DNA of 64,000 bases from an uncultured Pseudomonadota bacterium (lineage in GTDB: Bacteria; Pseudomonadota; Gammaproteobacteria; Burkholderiales; Thiobacillaceae): positions 1-64,000 of the forward strand of contig CAILNT010000058.1 of assembly GCA_903835655.1 (NCBI GenBank), given 5' to 3'. This document shows positions 7,973-18,274 of the stretch, piece by piece; position 1 is the stretch's first letter, and the number at the start of each line of letters is the position of its first letter. The notes beneath the pieces are model-generated. The model did no database searches and had not been told where the DNA came from. It worked only from the letters and a program-made list of their open reading frames with translations. A program made the translations under genes and the position numbers.

Positions 7973-8530
7973 TCAGGGGCGCAGGACCGCGCCGGAAAGT
8001 GGATCGAGTATGGTCGACGGGCTGCTGCGCCTGCCCCTGCGCCCAGGCAGCACCCAGACGCTTGCGCCGAAGGCCCTGCGGCAGGCCGTGGCCGTTTTCA
8101 AGGCGCGCTGTCCGGTCCGGTTGGCGCTGGTGGAGACCAGCGCGAGACCGAGCGCGTGGCAAAGACGTGAGGCTTCCGGGTGCGCAGTCACGCGCACCGC
8201 CAGTTTCCCGTGGCGCCCTGTCAGCCAGCGCGGGCAACGCCGCGAGGCAGGTAGCAGCAGGGTGTTCGGCCCAGGCCACCACCGCGACAGTCGCGCGAAA
8301 AGTCCCGCCGGCAAGGGTTCCAGGAAAGGCGCGAACTGGCGCACATCGCTGCCGATCAAGATCAATCCTTTCGCCCGCGGGCGCCCCTTCAGGGCGAGGA
8401 GGTGCCGCAACGCGCGGGCATTGCGCGGATCGCAACCGAGGCCGAAGCAGGATTCGGTGGCGTAAGCGATGACGCCACCCCGCCGCAACCAGGCGCGCAG
8501 ACCACGGATGTCGGGCAGCGGGATCACCAC
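7973..8530 (-). CDS. TsaC/YrdC-Sua5 family L-threonylcarbamoyladenylate synthase-like protein
   Basis: A 185-residue protein with the YrdC fold. GGVIAYATESCFGLGCDP is the N-terminal substrate motif, followed by KGRPRAKGLILI, then WWPGPNTLLLPA and LVSTSANRTG. These are the landmarks of the enzyme that makes threonylcarbamoyl-AMP for t6A37 in tRNA. The length fits the short TsaC form. It lies 12 bases downstream of rsfS and 5 bases upstream of the kinase gene. Whether it is the main TsaC or a second paralog of the genome cannot be told here. Confidence 0.85.
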   Translation of the reverse strand: MVIPLPDIRGLRAWLRRGGVIAYATESCFGLGCDPRNARALRHLLALKGRPRAKGLILIGSDVRQFAPFLEPLPAGLFARLSRWWPGPNTLLLPASRRCPRWLTGRHGKLAVRVTAHPEASRLCHALGLALVSTSANRTGQRALKTATACRRAFGASVWVLPGRRGRRSSPSTILDPLSGAVLRP

Positions 8531-8542
8531 CTCAAACCCGGC

Positions 8543-8899
8543 TCAATGCGCTTGCCGTGCGCGGCGGGCCGCACCCCAGAGCTCTTCCAGGTTGTAGTGC
8601 GCACGCACGGTCGGGTGCATCACATGCACGACGATGTCGCCGACATCCACCAACACCCATTCACCCACCTGTTCGCCTTCCACGCCGATGATATCGGCAC
8701 CCGCCTCCTTGAGTTTTTCCCGTGCGTTGTCGGCCAGAGACTTGACGTGCCGGGTGGAGTCGCCGCTGGCGATGACCATCTTGTCGAACAGCGAAGTCAG
8801 ATGGCCGACTTCCATGACCGTGATTTCCTTGCCCTTCATGTCTTCCAGGGCGGCGACGGCGATTTTGACGAGTTGTGCGGAATTGAGGTGTTCAGACAT
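8543..8899 (-). CDS. rsfS: Ribosomal silencing factor RsfS
   Basis: A 118-residue protein starting MSEHLNSAQLVKIAVAALED and containing GKEITVMEV, then FDKMVIASGDSTRHVKSLA and the C-terminal GEWVLVDVGDIVVHVM. It binds ribosomal protein L14 and blocks subunit joining under starvation. The start at 8899 overlaps the last eight bases of nadD. An upstream extension of the frame has no family similarity. nadD-rsfS adjacency is conserved across proteobacteria. The usual next gene, rlmH, is replaced here by a TsaC-like gene. Confidence 0.95.
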   Translation of the reverse strand: MSEHLNSAQLVKIAVAALEDMKGKEITVMEVGHLTSLFDKMVIASGDSTRHVKSLADNAREKLKEAGADIIGVEGEQVGEWVLVDVGDIVVHVMHPTVRAHYNLEELWGAARRARQAH

Positions 8900-9551
8900 A
8901 GAGGCGGTTCTCGTTGAGGTAATCGATGACGGCATCCGGCAGCAGATAGCGCAGGCTTCTCCCGCGCAAGGCGCGGTCGCGAATCTGGCTAGCCGAAATG
9001 TCGAGTTGGGTGATGTTTTGGAGAAAAACCCGACCGAAAGGTTTTTCCAGAATTTCCCCTGCTTGTTCGCCGCGTCGGGTGGACAACAGACGACGCAGGG
9101 GATCGGGCAGCGCATCTTCCCATGCCGCGGAAGAAAAGCCAGGACGTTGTGCCACCGCGATGTGGGCCAGGTCGAACAATCGCCGCCATTCGTGCCAGGT
9201 GGTCAGGCCCAGGAAGGCGTCGGCCCCCATGAACAACACCAGGGGGGTGCTGGCCGGCAGCTCGGTACGCAGGCTGGCGAGGGTGTCGACGCTGTAGCTG
9301 GGTTTTTGTCGGTGGAACTCCCGCTCGTCCAGGACGAAGCGTGGATTCCCGGCGATGGCGCGGCGCACCATCTCCAGCCGGTGGTTTGCGGCGGCGCGTG
9401 GCTGGCCGCGGTGGGGGGGCTGGCCGGCGGGGATGAAACGCACCTGCCCGATGTTGAGGGACTCCGCCAGTTCTTCGGCCAGGCGCAGGTGGCCGAAATG
9501 GATGGGGTCGAAGGTGCCGCCGAGTAGGGCTATAGGAGAGGAGGGCTTCAT
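8892..9551 (-). CDS. nadD: Nicotinate-nucleotide adenylyltransferase
   Basis: A 219-residue enzyme that adenylates nicotinate mononucleotide in NAD synthesis. GGTFDPIHFGHLRLAEE at residues 11-27 is the nucleotidyltransferase GxFDPxHxGH motif. FMGADAFLGLTTWHEW and the C-terminal LDISASQIRDRAL (the ISSTxxR counterpart) are also present. The ATG at 9551 is only ten bases from the zeta-type toxin stop at 9562, so nadD is probably cotranscribed with the islet upstream of it. The 3' end overlaps rsfS. Confidence 0.95.
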   Translation of the reverse strand: MKPSSPIALLGGTFDPIHFGHLRLAEELAESLNIGQVRFIPAGQPPHRGQPRAAANHRLEMVRRAIAGNPRFVLDEREFHRQKPSYSVDTLASLRTELPASTPLVLFMGADAFLGLTTWHEWRRLFDLAHIAVAQRPGFSSAAWEDALPDPLRRLLSTRRGEQAGEILEKPFGRVFLQNITQLDISASQIRDRALRGRSLRYLLPDAVIDYLNENRLYV

Positions 9552-9561
9552 GCTTCGTTAT

Positions 9562-10179
9562 TCAACCGCGCAATGCATCCATGATGGGAGCCATCCACGC
9601 CGGCGCGTTCCGATATTGGTGCACGACTTTTCCCTCCGAGACACGCAGCACCAGGCTTGCTTCCTCACCATCGACGGAGTTGTCATAGAGGTAAAGGCGA
9701 TCCACCTCGGGCGCCACCGACGCGCAGTTGGCAATGGAGCGAAAGTAGCGGGAAATGATTTTGCTGATGGGGACATCATGGCCACCCTGCATGACGCGGC
9801 GAGCAATACGTGCCGCATTGATGGCTGGGTCAGCGGTAGCCACAAAGAATACGCGGGTGAAATAACCCAGTCTCCTGGCGCGGCGAAGGAATTCCACTTT
9901 GTCCGGTGCCGAAAAAACACTCTCGAATGCCAGGCTGCATCTTGATTCCAGACATCGATCGCGTCGGAATTGTGCCAAGTTGGCCGCCTGGAGGATCGCA
10001 TCAGGTGAATTCCAGTCGCCGAATTCATCGCGGGCAATCAGGTCAGGATTGACGTACTCGCATCCCTCGAACCATTCGTGTGCCAGGCCGCGCTCCGTGA
10101 TCGTGGTTTTACCGGCGCCATTTGGGCCGGCTACCAGCAGTACACGCGGTTTTAGCCCCTCAATCAATTTGTTGGCCAT
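9562..10179 (-). CDS. Zeta-toxin family P-loop kinase
   Basis: A 205-residue protein. LLVAGPNGAGKTTITER (Walker A at about 18-25) is followed by YVNPDLIARDEF, the NPD motif of zeta toxins, then SLAFESVFS, GYFTRVFFVATADPAINAARIARR and GGHDVPISKIISRY. The last arginines and histidine match the substrate-binding end of the chromosomal COG4185 group. Plasmid zeta kinases phosphorylate UDP-N-acetylglucosamine. The substrate here is unknown, and the protein could have a housekeeping kinase role. Its start overlaps the preceding small gene by 20 bases, which implies coupled translation and a partner protein. Confidence 0.78.
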   Translation of the reverse strand: MANKLIEGLKPRVLLVAGPNGAGKTTITERGLAHEWFEGCEYVNPDLIARDEFGDWNSPDAILQAANLAQFRRDRCLESRCSLAFESVFSAPDKVEFLRRARRLGYFTRVFFVATADPAINAARIARRVMQGGHDVPISKIISRYFRSIANCASVAPEVDRLYLYDNSVDGEEASLVLRVSEGKVVHQYRNAPAWMAPIMDALRG

Positions 10180-10378
10180 CGCGTGTACGCGCCTCGCGCC
10201 AAGCCTTTTCCAATTGCTCGTGCATCCATGCGTCCGAAAACGCCTTGCGTTGCCGCGCGACATCCCGTGCTTCGAGCATGACCTGATGCAATTCCTCATC
10301 AGTCGGCTCGGTATCCGCCAGCATGGGGTTGCGTCGGGCTGGTGTGGTCGGCGTATCAACGGGCTTGAGCGCATCCAT
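10160..10378 (-). CDS. Small charged protein upstream of the zeta-type toxin, candidate antitoxin
   Basis: A 72-residue hydrophilic protein from ATG at 10378, with EPTDEELHQVMLEARDVA and then EQLEKAWREARTRDGQQ predicted as two charged helices. I see no known domain, and it does not look like plasmid epsilon antitoxin. The case for a toxin-antitoxin role rests on position: it lies directly upstream of the zeta-type kinase, overlaps it by 20 bases and is of antitoxin size. It begins two bases after the DUF2442 stop. Confidence 0.55.
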   Translation of the reverse strand: MDALKPVDTPTTPARRNPMLADTEPTDEELHQVMLEARDVARQRKAFSDAWMHEQLEKAWREARTRDGQQID

Positions 10379-10380
10379 GT

Positions 10381-10671
10381 TTACATTTCCTGTTGGATAG
10401 TAGGGTGGATAAGCGGATCGCATCCACCACCAACACAATTATTGACTACCTGCCATTGCGCCTCGATGGTGTCAGTCGACAAATCAGCGCCGCAATCCCA
10501 TTCCACAAAATAGCCGCCGTTGCTTATCTTGCTGAATTCGGTTGGGTCTCGCAGTGGTTCAAATGCTTCATATTCAAGGTAGGGGGCGACATCGAATTGT
10601 CCGGCACGGCCGTCATCCGCAATGATGGAGAGCACATGACCCGGTAGTGCCTGAAGTTGTGCAATTCTCAC
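10381..10671 (-). CDS. DUF2442 domain protein with a repeat-encoded tail
   Basis: A 96-residue protein from GTG at 10671, which overlaps the DUF4160 stop in GTGA. VRIAQLQALPGHVLSIIADD, then GQFDVAPYLEYEAFEPLRDP and GGYFVEWDCGADLSTDTI match DUF2442, with the W-x-x-G-x-D-L-S-x-D-T-I end. The last 17 residues or so (VGGGCDPLIHPTIQQEM) are encoded by the palindromic repeat at 10400-10430, so the original C-terminus has probably been replaced. DUF4160/DUF2442 pairs are common neighbours and have been suspected of being toxin-antitoxin modules. Confidence 0.72.
   Translation of the reverse strand: MRIAQLQALPGHVLSIIADDGRAGQFDVAPYLEYEAFEPLRDPTEFSKISNGGYFVEWDCGADLSTDTIEAQWQVVNNCVGGGCDPLIHPTIQQEM
10400..10430. 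repeat. REP-like palindrome, one end of an inverted pair
   Basis: GTAGGGTGGATA (10400-10411) begins a hairpin in which GGTGGAT pairs with ATCCACC around GCG-GAT-CGC. Palindromes of this form are widespread in proteobacterial intergenic DNA. The same 12 bases occur in reverse orientation at 10948-10959, so the DUF4160/DUF2442 pair is bracketed by them. Confidence 0.6.
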
Positions 10672-10922
10672 TGGTCGAGTCCTTTGATGGGGAACGGCTT
10701 CTTGCCGTTCACGACCAGGTTCCAGTCGGCGAGCAAATATTCCTGATGAATCTCGATCCACGCGACGACCAGTTTGTGCTTGTTCACAGGCATGTCCCCC
10801 GCCAATAGTGCTCCATCAAGGATGGAGCACACAGCAACCTTGCCTTGGTAATCGGCATGAATGTGCGGCACGTGATGCGCTGGATATCGCAAAAAAACAT
10901 CCGGATGAGAATTCCATAACAC
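10668..10922 (-). CDS. DUF4160 domain protein
   Basis: An 84-residue protein with RYPAHHVPHIHADYQG, then VAVCSILDGALLAGDMP and HQEYLLADWNLVVNGKKP. This is DUF4160, with its P-H-x-H-A-x-Y-x-G signature. The frame has only a GTG at 10922 as a start, with a stop shortly upstream, so the N-terminus is short for the family and may have been trimmed when the repeat at 10948-10959 arrived. The stop overlaps the GTG of DUF2442 by four bases, implying coupled translation. Confidence 0.68.
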   Translation of the reverse strand: MLWNSHPDVFLRYPAHHVPHIHADYQGKVAVCSILDGALLAGDMPVNKHKLVVAWIEIHQEYLLADWNLVVNGKKPFPIKGLDQ

Positions 10923-10947
10923 GTTGAAATCGAGGGCATTTAATCTC

Positions 10948-10959
10948 TATCCACCCTAC
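10948..10959. repeat. Inverted copy of GTAGGGTGGATA, other end of the pair
   Basis: TATCCACCCTAC is the exact reverse complement of 10400-10411, 536 bases away. It lies between DUF4160 and the nuclease-like gene. Only the outer half of the palindrome is present here. Confidence 0.5.
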
Positions 10960-10969
10960 GGAATTCAGT

Positions 10970-11428
10970 TCAGTCAAGCTCCAATAGCTCCCAGCGATTA
11001 AGGTATTTGTTTTCTGGGTCTGCAAACTTTCGCATTGGCGTGTCTTGATGCTGCTGACCCTTGCGGCCGGGCGTGTTAAGCCAGCGTTGATGATTGTCTC
11101 GGGCGTACTTGGCAGCCTCCTCACGCGGCACTACGTAGTACTCGGGCGCAAGAAGATCATTGAGACGGATAAACACAAAGAACAAATTTGTTGCTATGTC
11201 ACTTTCGCACTTTTGATTGAGCATCCACTCTTTGCCATTTCCTTGAATGGCTTTGACCTGAATGCCAACACTTTTTGTTGCGTCAGTATTCGATGCCAGA
11301 ATGTCAATGCCCTTTGTGTTCCGAAGAGTCAACGACGCAATGTAACCGCGGCGTGATAACTCGGCGGCGACGAAATACTCGCCAGCGATGCCACACAAGC
11401 CAGTAGAAAGTCGAGAGCGTTGGGCCAT
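10970..11428 (-). CDS. Hypothetical protein with a PD-(D/E)XK nuclease-like core
   Basis: A 152-residue protein from ATG at 11428 (an in-frame ATG at 11464 would add 12 residues). CGIAGEYFVAAELSRRGY, then NTKGIDILASN and VGIQVKAIQGN follow the E...GxD...QVK order of the restriction-endonuclease-like fold. The middle (NLFFVFIRLND, PEYYVVPREEAAKYA) fits the strands that follow. It is not next to a methyltransferase, so a classical restriction role is unlikely. It is the first gene of the islet between proA and nadD. Confidence 0.6.
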   Translation of the reverse strand: MAQRSRLSTGLCGIAGEYFVAAELSRRGYIASLTLRNTKGIDILASNTDATKSVGIQVKAIQGNGKEWMLNQKCESDIATNLFFVFIRLNDLLAPEYYVVPREEAAKYARDNHQRWLNTPGRKGQQHQDTPMRKFADPENKYLNRWELLELD

Positions 11429-11487
11429 GGGAATAGAAATTCTAACGTAGCTTGTCTGACACATCGGGCCAGGCTACTGAAAATGCC

Positions 11488-12759
11488 TTACCCCCGCACA
11501 TGCCCATCCCCCAGCACCACCCATTTCTGGCTGGTCAATCCTTCCAATCCCACCGGGCCGCGCGCATGGATCTTGTCGGTGGAAATGCCGATTTCCGCAC
11601 CGAGGCCGTACTCGAAACCATCGGCGAAGCGGGTGGAGGCGTTGACCATGACCGAACTGGAATCCACTTCGCGCAGGAATTGCATGGCGTTGGGGTGGTT
11701 GGTGGTCAGTATCGCGTCGGTGTGGTGCGAGCTGTAGAGGTTGATGTGGGCGATGGCTTCCGTGACGCTGCCAACCAATTTCACGCTGATGATGGGCGCC
11801 AGATATTCGGTGGACCAGTCCTCTTCCGTGGCATCCACCACGTTGGCACCGGGCACGGTAGCGAGGATGGATTTGGAGGCGGCGTCGCAGCGCATTTCCA
11901 CGCCCTTGGCGGCGAAGATGGCGCCGATGCGGGGCAGGAAGCTGGCGGCGGCCTGTTCGTGCACCAGCAGGGATTCGGTGGCGTTGCACGGGCTGTATTT
12001 CTGGGTCTTGGCGTTTTCGGTGACCACCAGAGCCTTTTCCAGGTCGAACTCGGCGTCCACGTAGGTGTGGCAGTTGCCATCCAGGTGCTTGATCACCGGC
12101 ACCTTGGCTTCCCTGCTGATGCGCTCGATCAGGCCCTTGCCGCCGCGCGGGATGATGACGTCGACGAAGGTGGGCATGGTGATGAGTTCACCCACCGCGG
12201 CGCGGTCGGTGGTTTCCACCAGTTGCACGGCCTCCACCGGCAGGCCGGCGGATTCCAGGGCCTGGCCCACCAACTTCCACAAGGCCAGGTTGGACTGGAT
12301 GGCTTCCGAGCCGCCGCGCAGGATGCAGGCGTTGCCGCTCTTGATGGCCAGGGACGCGGCTTCGATGGTCACGTTGGGGCGGCTCTCGTAGATCATGCCG
12401 AACACGCCCAGGGGCACGCGCATCTGGCCCACGCTGATGCCGGTGGGGCGGCGCTTGACCCCGGTGATTTCGCCCACCGGGTCGGGCATGGCGGCGAGTT
12501 GGTCGCAGCCTTCGGCCATGGTGGCGATGACTTTTTCGGTCAGGCGCAGGCGGTCCACCATGGGGGCGGACAGGCCGGCGGCTTCAGCGGCGGCGATGTC
12601 GCGGGCATTGGCCTCGGCCAGCGTGGTGCCTGCGCCCAGCAGCAGGCGGGCGAGTTCGCTCAGGGCGTCGTTCTTGGCGCGGGTGGAGGCGCGGGCCATG
12701 GCGGTGGCGGCGACGCGGGCCTGCTGGCCCAGGGTGTGCATGTAGTCTTTGATGTCCAT
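11488..12759 (-). CDS. proA: Glutamate-5-semialdehyde dehydrogenase (gamma-glutamyl phosphate reductase)
   Basis: A 423-residue NADPH-dependent enzyme of proline synthesis. [17 protein letters not shown] is the cofactor-binding region, followed by [14 protein letters not shown]. The catalytic cysteine lies in [15 protein letters not shown], a slight variant of the usual VCNAx[12 protein letters not shown]-type residues near the end ([19 protein letters not shown]) complete the family pattern. The gene follows holA by 35 bases with a GGAG ribosome site. proA is usually followed directly by nadD in this gene order; here about 1.9 kb intervenes. Confidence 0.96.
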   Translation of the reverse strand: MDIKDYMHTLGQQARVAATAMARASTRAKNDALSELARLLLGAGTTLAEANARDIAAAEAAGLSAPMVDRLRLTEKVIATMAEGCDQLAAMPDPVGEITGVKRRPTGISVGQMRVPLGVFGMIYESRPNVTIEAASLAIKSGNACILRGGSEAIQSNLALWKLVGQALESAGLPVEAVQLVETTDRAAVGELITMPTFVDVIIPRGGKGLIERISREAKVPVIKHLDGNCHTYVDAEFDLEKALVVTENAKTQKYSPCNATESLLVHEQAAASFLPRIGAIFAAKGVEMRCDAASKSILATVPGANVVDATEEDWSTEYLAPIISVKLVGSVTEAIAHINLYSSHHTDAILTTNHPNAMQFLREVDSSSVMVNASTRFADGFEYGLGAEIGISTDKIHARGPVGLEGLTSQKWVVLGDGHVRG

Positions 12760-12794
12760 TTTGTGCTCCGATATTCGGCCCGCAAGCGGGCCTC

Positions 12795-13868
12795 CTACGA
12801 CGTGAATGCGGGGGCCTTGCCCTGGTTCATCAGAGCCAGGCCCAGTTGTTTCAGTTCATCCCAGGCATCCTCCCGCAACAGCCCCTTGGCGGCGCGGTCG
12901 AGGCGGGAAAAACCGCGCATCGCCCAGGCCAGCCTGCGGAGTCGTTGCGCTTCGGCGCCCGCACCTGCGGCGCCCCTGCCACCCGAGCCGGCGCGTTGCA
13001 AGGCGCGTTCGACCAGGGCTTGCCGGCTATCCCAGACGCGCGCGGCCTGCATCAGTGCGGGAAGGCGTTCGCCGCGAGCGAGACCGGCGGCGAGCCGGTA
13101 CAGGGTACGCACTTCGCCGCCCATGAAGGCCAGGATCAGGGGCAGGGCTTCGCCTTCCGCCTTGAGTCCATCCAGCACTCGGCAGTAGCGCGCGGCATCG
13201 CCCTTGATGAAGGCATCGGACAAGTCGGTCACATCATAGCGCGCCACGTCGGTGACCGCCGCGCGCACGGCGGCACTGTCCATCTGTCCGGGTGGCAGCA
13301 GGAGGGCGAGTTTTTCGATCTCCTGGTGCGCTGCGAGGAGGTTGCCCTCCACGCGGGCACAGAGCCAGGCCAGGGTCTCGCGGTCGGCTTTCAATCCATG
13401 GCGCGCCAGACGCTCGCCGACCCAGTCGGGCAAGCGCTCCAGCGGCGGCGGCGCGGTCTGCACCAGGACGCCGCGGGCTTCCAGGGCGCCGGCCCATTTC
13501 GTCGCCAGCGTGGCCTTGTCGAGTTTGGGCGTGGTGATCAGGAGCACGATGTCGGCCGGCGGGTTGGCGGCCCAGGCCTCCAGGGTCTTGCCCCCTTCTA
13601 TACCGGGTTTCCCGGTGGGCAGGCGCAGTTCGATCAGGCGGCGGCTGGAGAACAGGGAAAGCGAATCGAAGCCGGCCATCCAGCCTTTCCAGTCGAAGCC
13701 GGTTTCGGACTGGAACGACTGGCGTTCATCGTAGCCCTGCGCCCGCGCCGCGGCGCGTATGCGGGCACCGGCCTCGTCGGTCAGCAGGGGTTCGTCGCCG
13801 CTGATCAACCAGATCGGCGCCAGGCCGCGCTTGAGGTTGGCATCGAGCTGCTCGCCGCGCAGTTTCAT
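12795..13868 (-). CDS. holA: DNA polymerase III subunit delta
   Basis: A 357-residue clamp-loader subunit that opens the beta clamp. [15 protein letters not shown] is the typical betaproteobacterial start. [13 protein letters not shown] and [16 protein letters not shown] (the clamp-contact region) follow, then the helical C-terminal domain with [20 protein letters not shown] at 13868 was chosen because the upstream frame is arginine-rich shadow sequence. It lies 13 bases after lptE and before proA. Confidence 0.95.
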   Translation of the reverse strand: MKLRGEQLDANLKRGLAPIWLISGDEPLLTDEAGARIRAAARAQGYDERQSFQSETGFDWKGWMAGFDSLSLFSSRRLIELRLPTGKPGIEGGKTLEAWAANPPADIVLLITTPKLDKATLATKWAGALEARGVLVQTAPPPLERLPDWVGERLARHGLKADRETLAWLCARVEGNLLAAHQEIEKLALLLPPGQMDSAAVRAAVTDVARYDVTDLSDAFIKGDAARYCRVLDGLKAEGEALPLILAFMGGEVRTLYRLAAGLARGERLPALMQAARVWDSRQALVERALQRAGSGGRGAAGAGAEAQRLRRLAWAMRGFSRLDRAAKGLLREDAWDELKQLGLALMNQGKAPAFTS

Positions 13869-13881
13869 CGCAACGCGTGCC

Positions 13882-14370
13882 TCAAGGTTTGAGGTAGGAC
13901 AGACGGCGCAAGATCTGGCGCAGGCTGTCCTGTTCCATCGCGCGATTGAGGGCGGCTTCCTCGCTTTCCTTGGCGAGTACCTGGGCATCGTTATTGGAAA
14001 AGTCGCGGGTCTGGTAAATCGGTAACGGCGCGATCAGTTCCGCGCCGTTGGCGGCAAACGCGGACAGTTCCACCCGGTATTCCAGTCGGTACTCGCTGAC
14101 CTTGCCGCTACCCGACAACGACAGGATGTTCTTGCTGCGGCTTTCCCGGGAAAGTCTGATCAGCACCGGCACGGCTTCGCGCTGCGAAGCCAGCTTCTTC
14201 TCGCCGCGCAAGGCCAGGCGGAGGCTCTCCCCCAGAGACGAGCCCTCCGGCGCATCGACGTAGGCGGCCGCGAACGGTAACTGGGCCTGGCCGCGCAGCT
14301 GGAAGCCGCAGCCTCCAAACAGGCTGGCGGCGACCAATGCGACCAGGTATTTGCTTGTGCTGCGGGCCAT
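13882..14370 (-). CDS. lptE: LPS-assembly lipoprotein LptE
   Basis: A 162-residue outer-membrane lipoprotein. The signal ends in LVAASLFGGCGFQLRG, so C21 or so is lipidated, and GCGFQLRG is typical of LptE. It plugs the LptD barrel that inserts lipopolysaccharide into the outer membrane. The C-terminal amphipathic part (NRAMEQDSLRQILRRLSYL) fits the family. It starts ten bases after leuS in the conserved leuS-lptE-holA order. Confidence 0.93.
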   Translation of the reverse strand: MARSTSKYLVALVAASLFGGCGFQLRGQAQLPFAAAYVDAPEGSSLGESLRLALRGEKKLASQREAVPVLIRLSRESRSKNILSLSGSGKVSEYRLEYRVELSAFAANGAELIAPLPIYQTRDFSNNDAQVLAKESEEAALNRAMEQDSLRQILRRLSYLKP

Positions 14371-14379
14371 GGCTCCCCC

Positions 14380-17277
<2,898 letters not shown>

Positions 17278-17297
17278 TCACGTTTTGGGGGAGCACC

Positions 17298-18188
17298 ATG
17301 TCCAAGAAGCATCCCGTCGTCGTCGTCACCGGCTCTTCTGGCGCCGGCACCACCACCGTCAAGCGCGCGTTCGAACACATCTTCACGCGGGAGCAGCTGA
17401 CCGCCGCCGTCATCGAGGGTGACAGCTTCCACAGCCTGGGCCGTGTCGAATTCAAGGAAGCCATGAAGAAGGCGGAAGCCTCCGGAAACCACAGCTTCAG
17501 CCACTTCGGACCGGAAGCCAACGACTTCGCCGCCCTGGAAAATCTATTCAAGACCTATGGCGAGACCGGCGGCGGCAAGCGCCGTTACTACATCCATAGC
17601 GACGAAGAGGCCGCCGATCACAACAAGGCGCTGGGCACCAACCTGAAGCCGGGCGAATTCACCCCCTGGGCAGACCTGCCCGCCCCGACCAACATCCTCT
17701 TCTACGAAGGCCTGCACGGCCTGGTGAAGACCGCGACCGTGGACATGCCCAAACACGTGGATCTGGCCGTCGGCGTGGTGCCGGTAGTCAACCTGGAATG
17801 GATCCAGAAGATCCACCGCGACGCGTCGGAGCGCGGCTATTCCGCGGAAGTCATCGTCGACACCATCCTGCGCCGCATGCCGGACTACGTGAACTACGTG
17901 ACCCCGCAGTTCTCGCAGACCGACGTGAACTTCCAGCGCGTGCCCCTGGTGGACACTTCCAACCCCTTTATCGCCCGCGACATCCCGACCCCGGACGAGA
18001 GCCTGGTGGTGGTGCGCTTCCGCAACCCTAAGGGCGTGGATTTCCCCTATTTCCTCTCCATGATCCCTGGCTCCTTCATGTCGCGCCCCAACAACCTCGT
18101 GGTCCCCGGCGGCAAGATGGGCTTCGCGATGGAAGTCATCCTGGGGCCCATCATCGAGCGCATGGTGGAAGAAAGCCGCAAGGCCTGA
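17298..18188 (+). CDS. prkB: Phosphoribulokinase
   Basis: A 296-residue kinase of the proteobacterial (octameric, class I) type that makes ribulose-1,5-bisphosphate for CO2 fixation. The P-loop is TGSSGAGTTTVKRAF at 11-25, followed by VIEGDSFHS, then NILFYEGLHGLVKT (Walker B region) and IQKIHRDASERGYSAEVIVDTI. ATG at 17298 has GGGGGAG at 17287-17293; an in-frame ATG at 17238 lies upstream of that site and is unlikely. No RuBisCO or other cbb genes are in the window, so the gene stands apart from its pathway. An intrinsic terminator follows at once. Confidence 0.95.
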   Translation: MSKKHPVVVVTGSSGAGTTTVKRAFEHIFTREQLTAAVIEGDSFHSLGRVEFKEAMKKAEASGNHSFSHFGPEANDFAALENLFKTYGETGGGKRRYYIHSDEEAADHNKALGTNLKPGEFTPWADLPAPTNILFYEGLHGLVKTATVDMPKHVDLAVGVVPVVNLEWIQKIHRDASERGYSAEVIVDTILRRMPDYVNYVTPQFSQTDVNFQRVPLVDTSNPFIARDIPTPDESLVVVRFRNPKGVDFPYFLSMIPGSFMSRPNNLVVPGGKMGFAMEVILGPIIERMVEESRKA

Positions 18189-18205
18189 AGCACTTTCCCA
18201 TCGAC

Positions 18206-18227
18206 AGCCGGGCATCGCCCGGCTTTT
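18206..18227 (+). terminator. Intrinsic terminator after phosphoribulokinase
   Basis: GCCGGGC (18207-18213) pairs with GCCCGGC (18217-18223) around ATC and is followed by TTTT. It is 18 bases past the stop codon, so prkB appears to be monocistronic. Confidence 0.75.
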
Positions 18228-18274
18228 GCATTCATGGCGTACCCTGTGCGCGTTAACCAAACGGGATACGTGCC

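Noticed and set aside
11452-13188. A 578-codon open frame on the + strand across proA and holA
   Set aside because: It is antisense to two clear genes, is His/Gly/Ala-rich with no domain, and is the usual shadow of a GC-rich gene.
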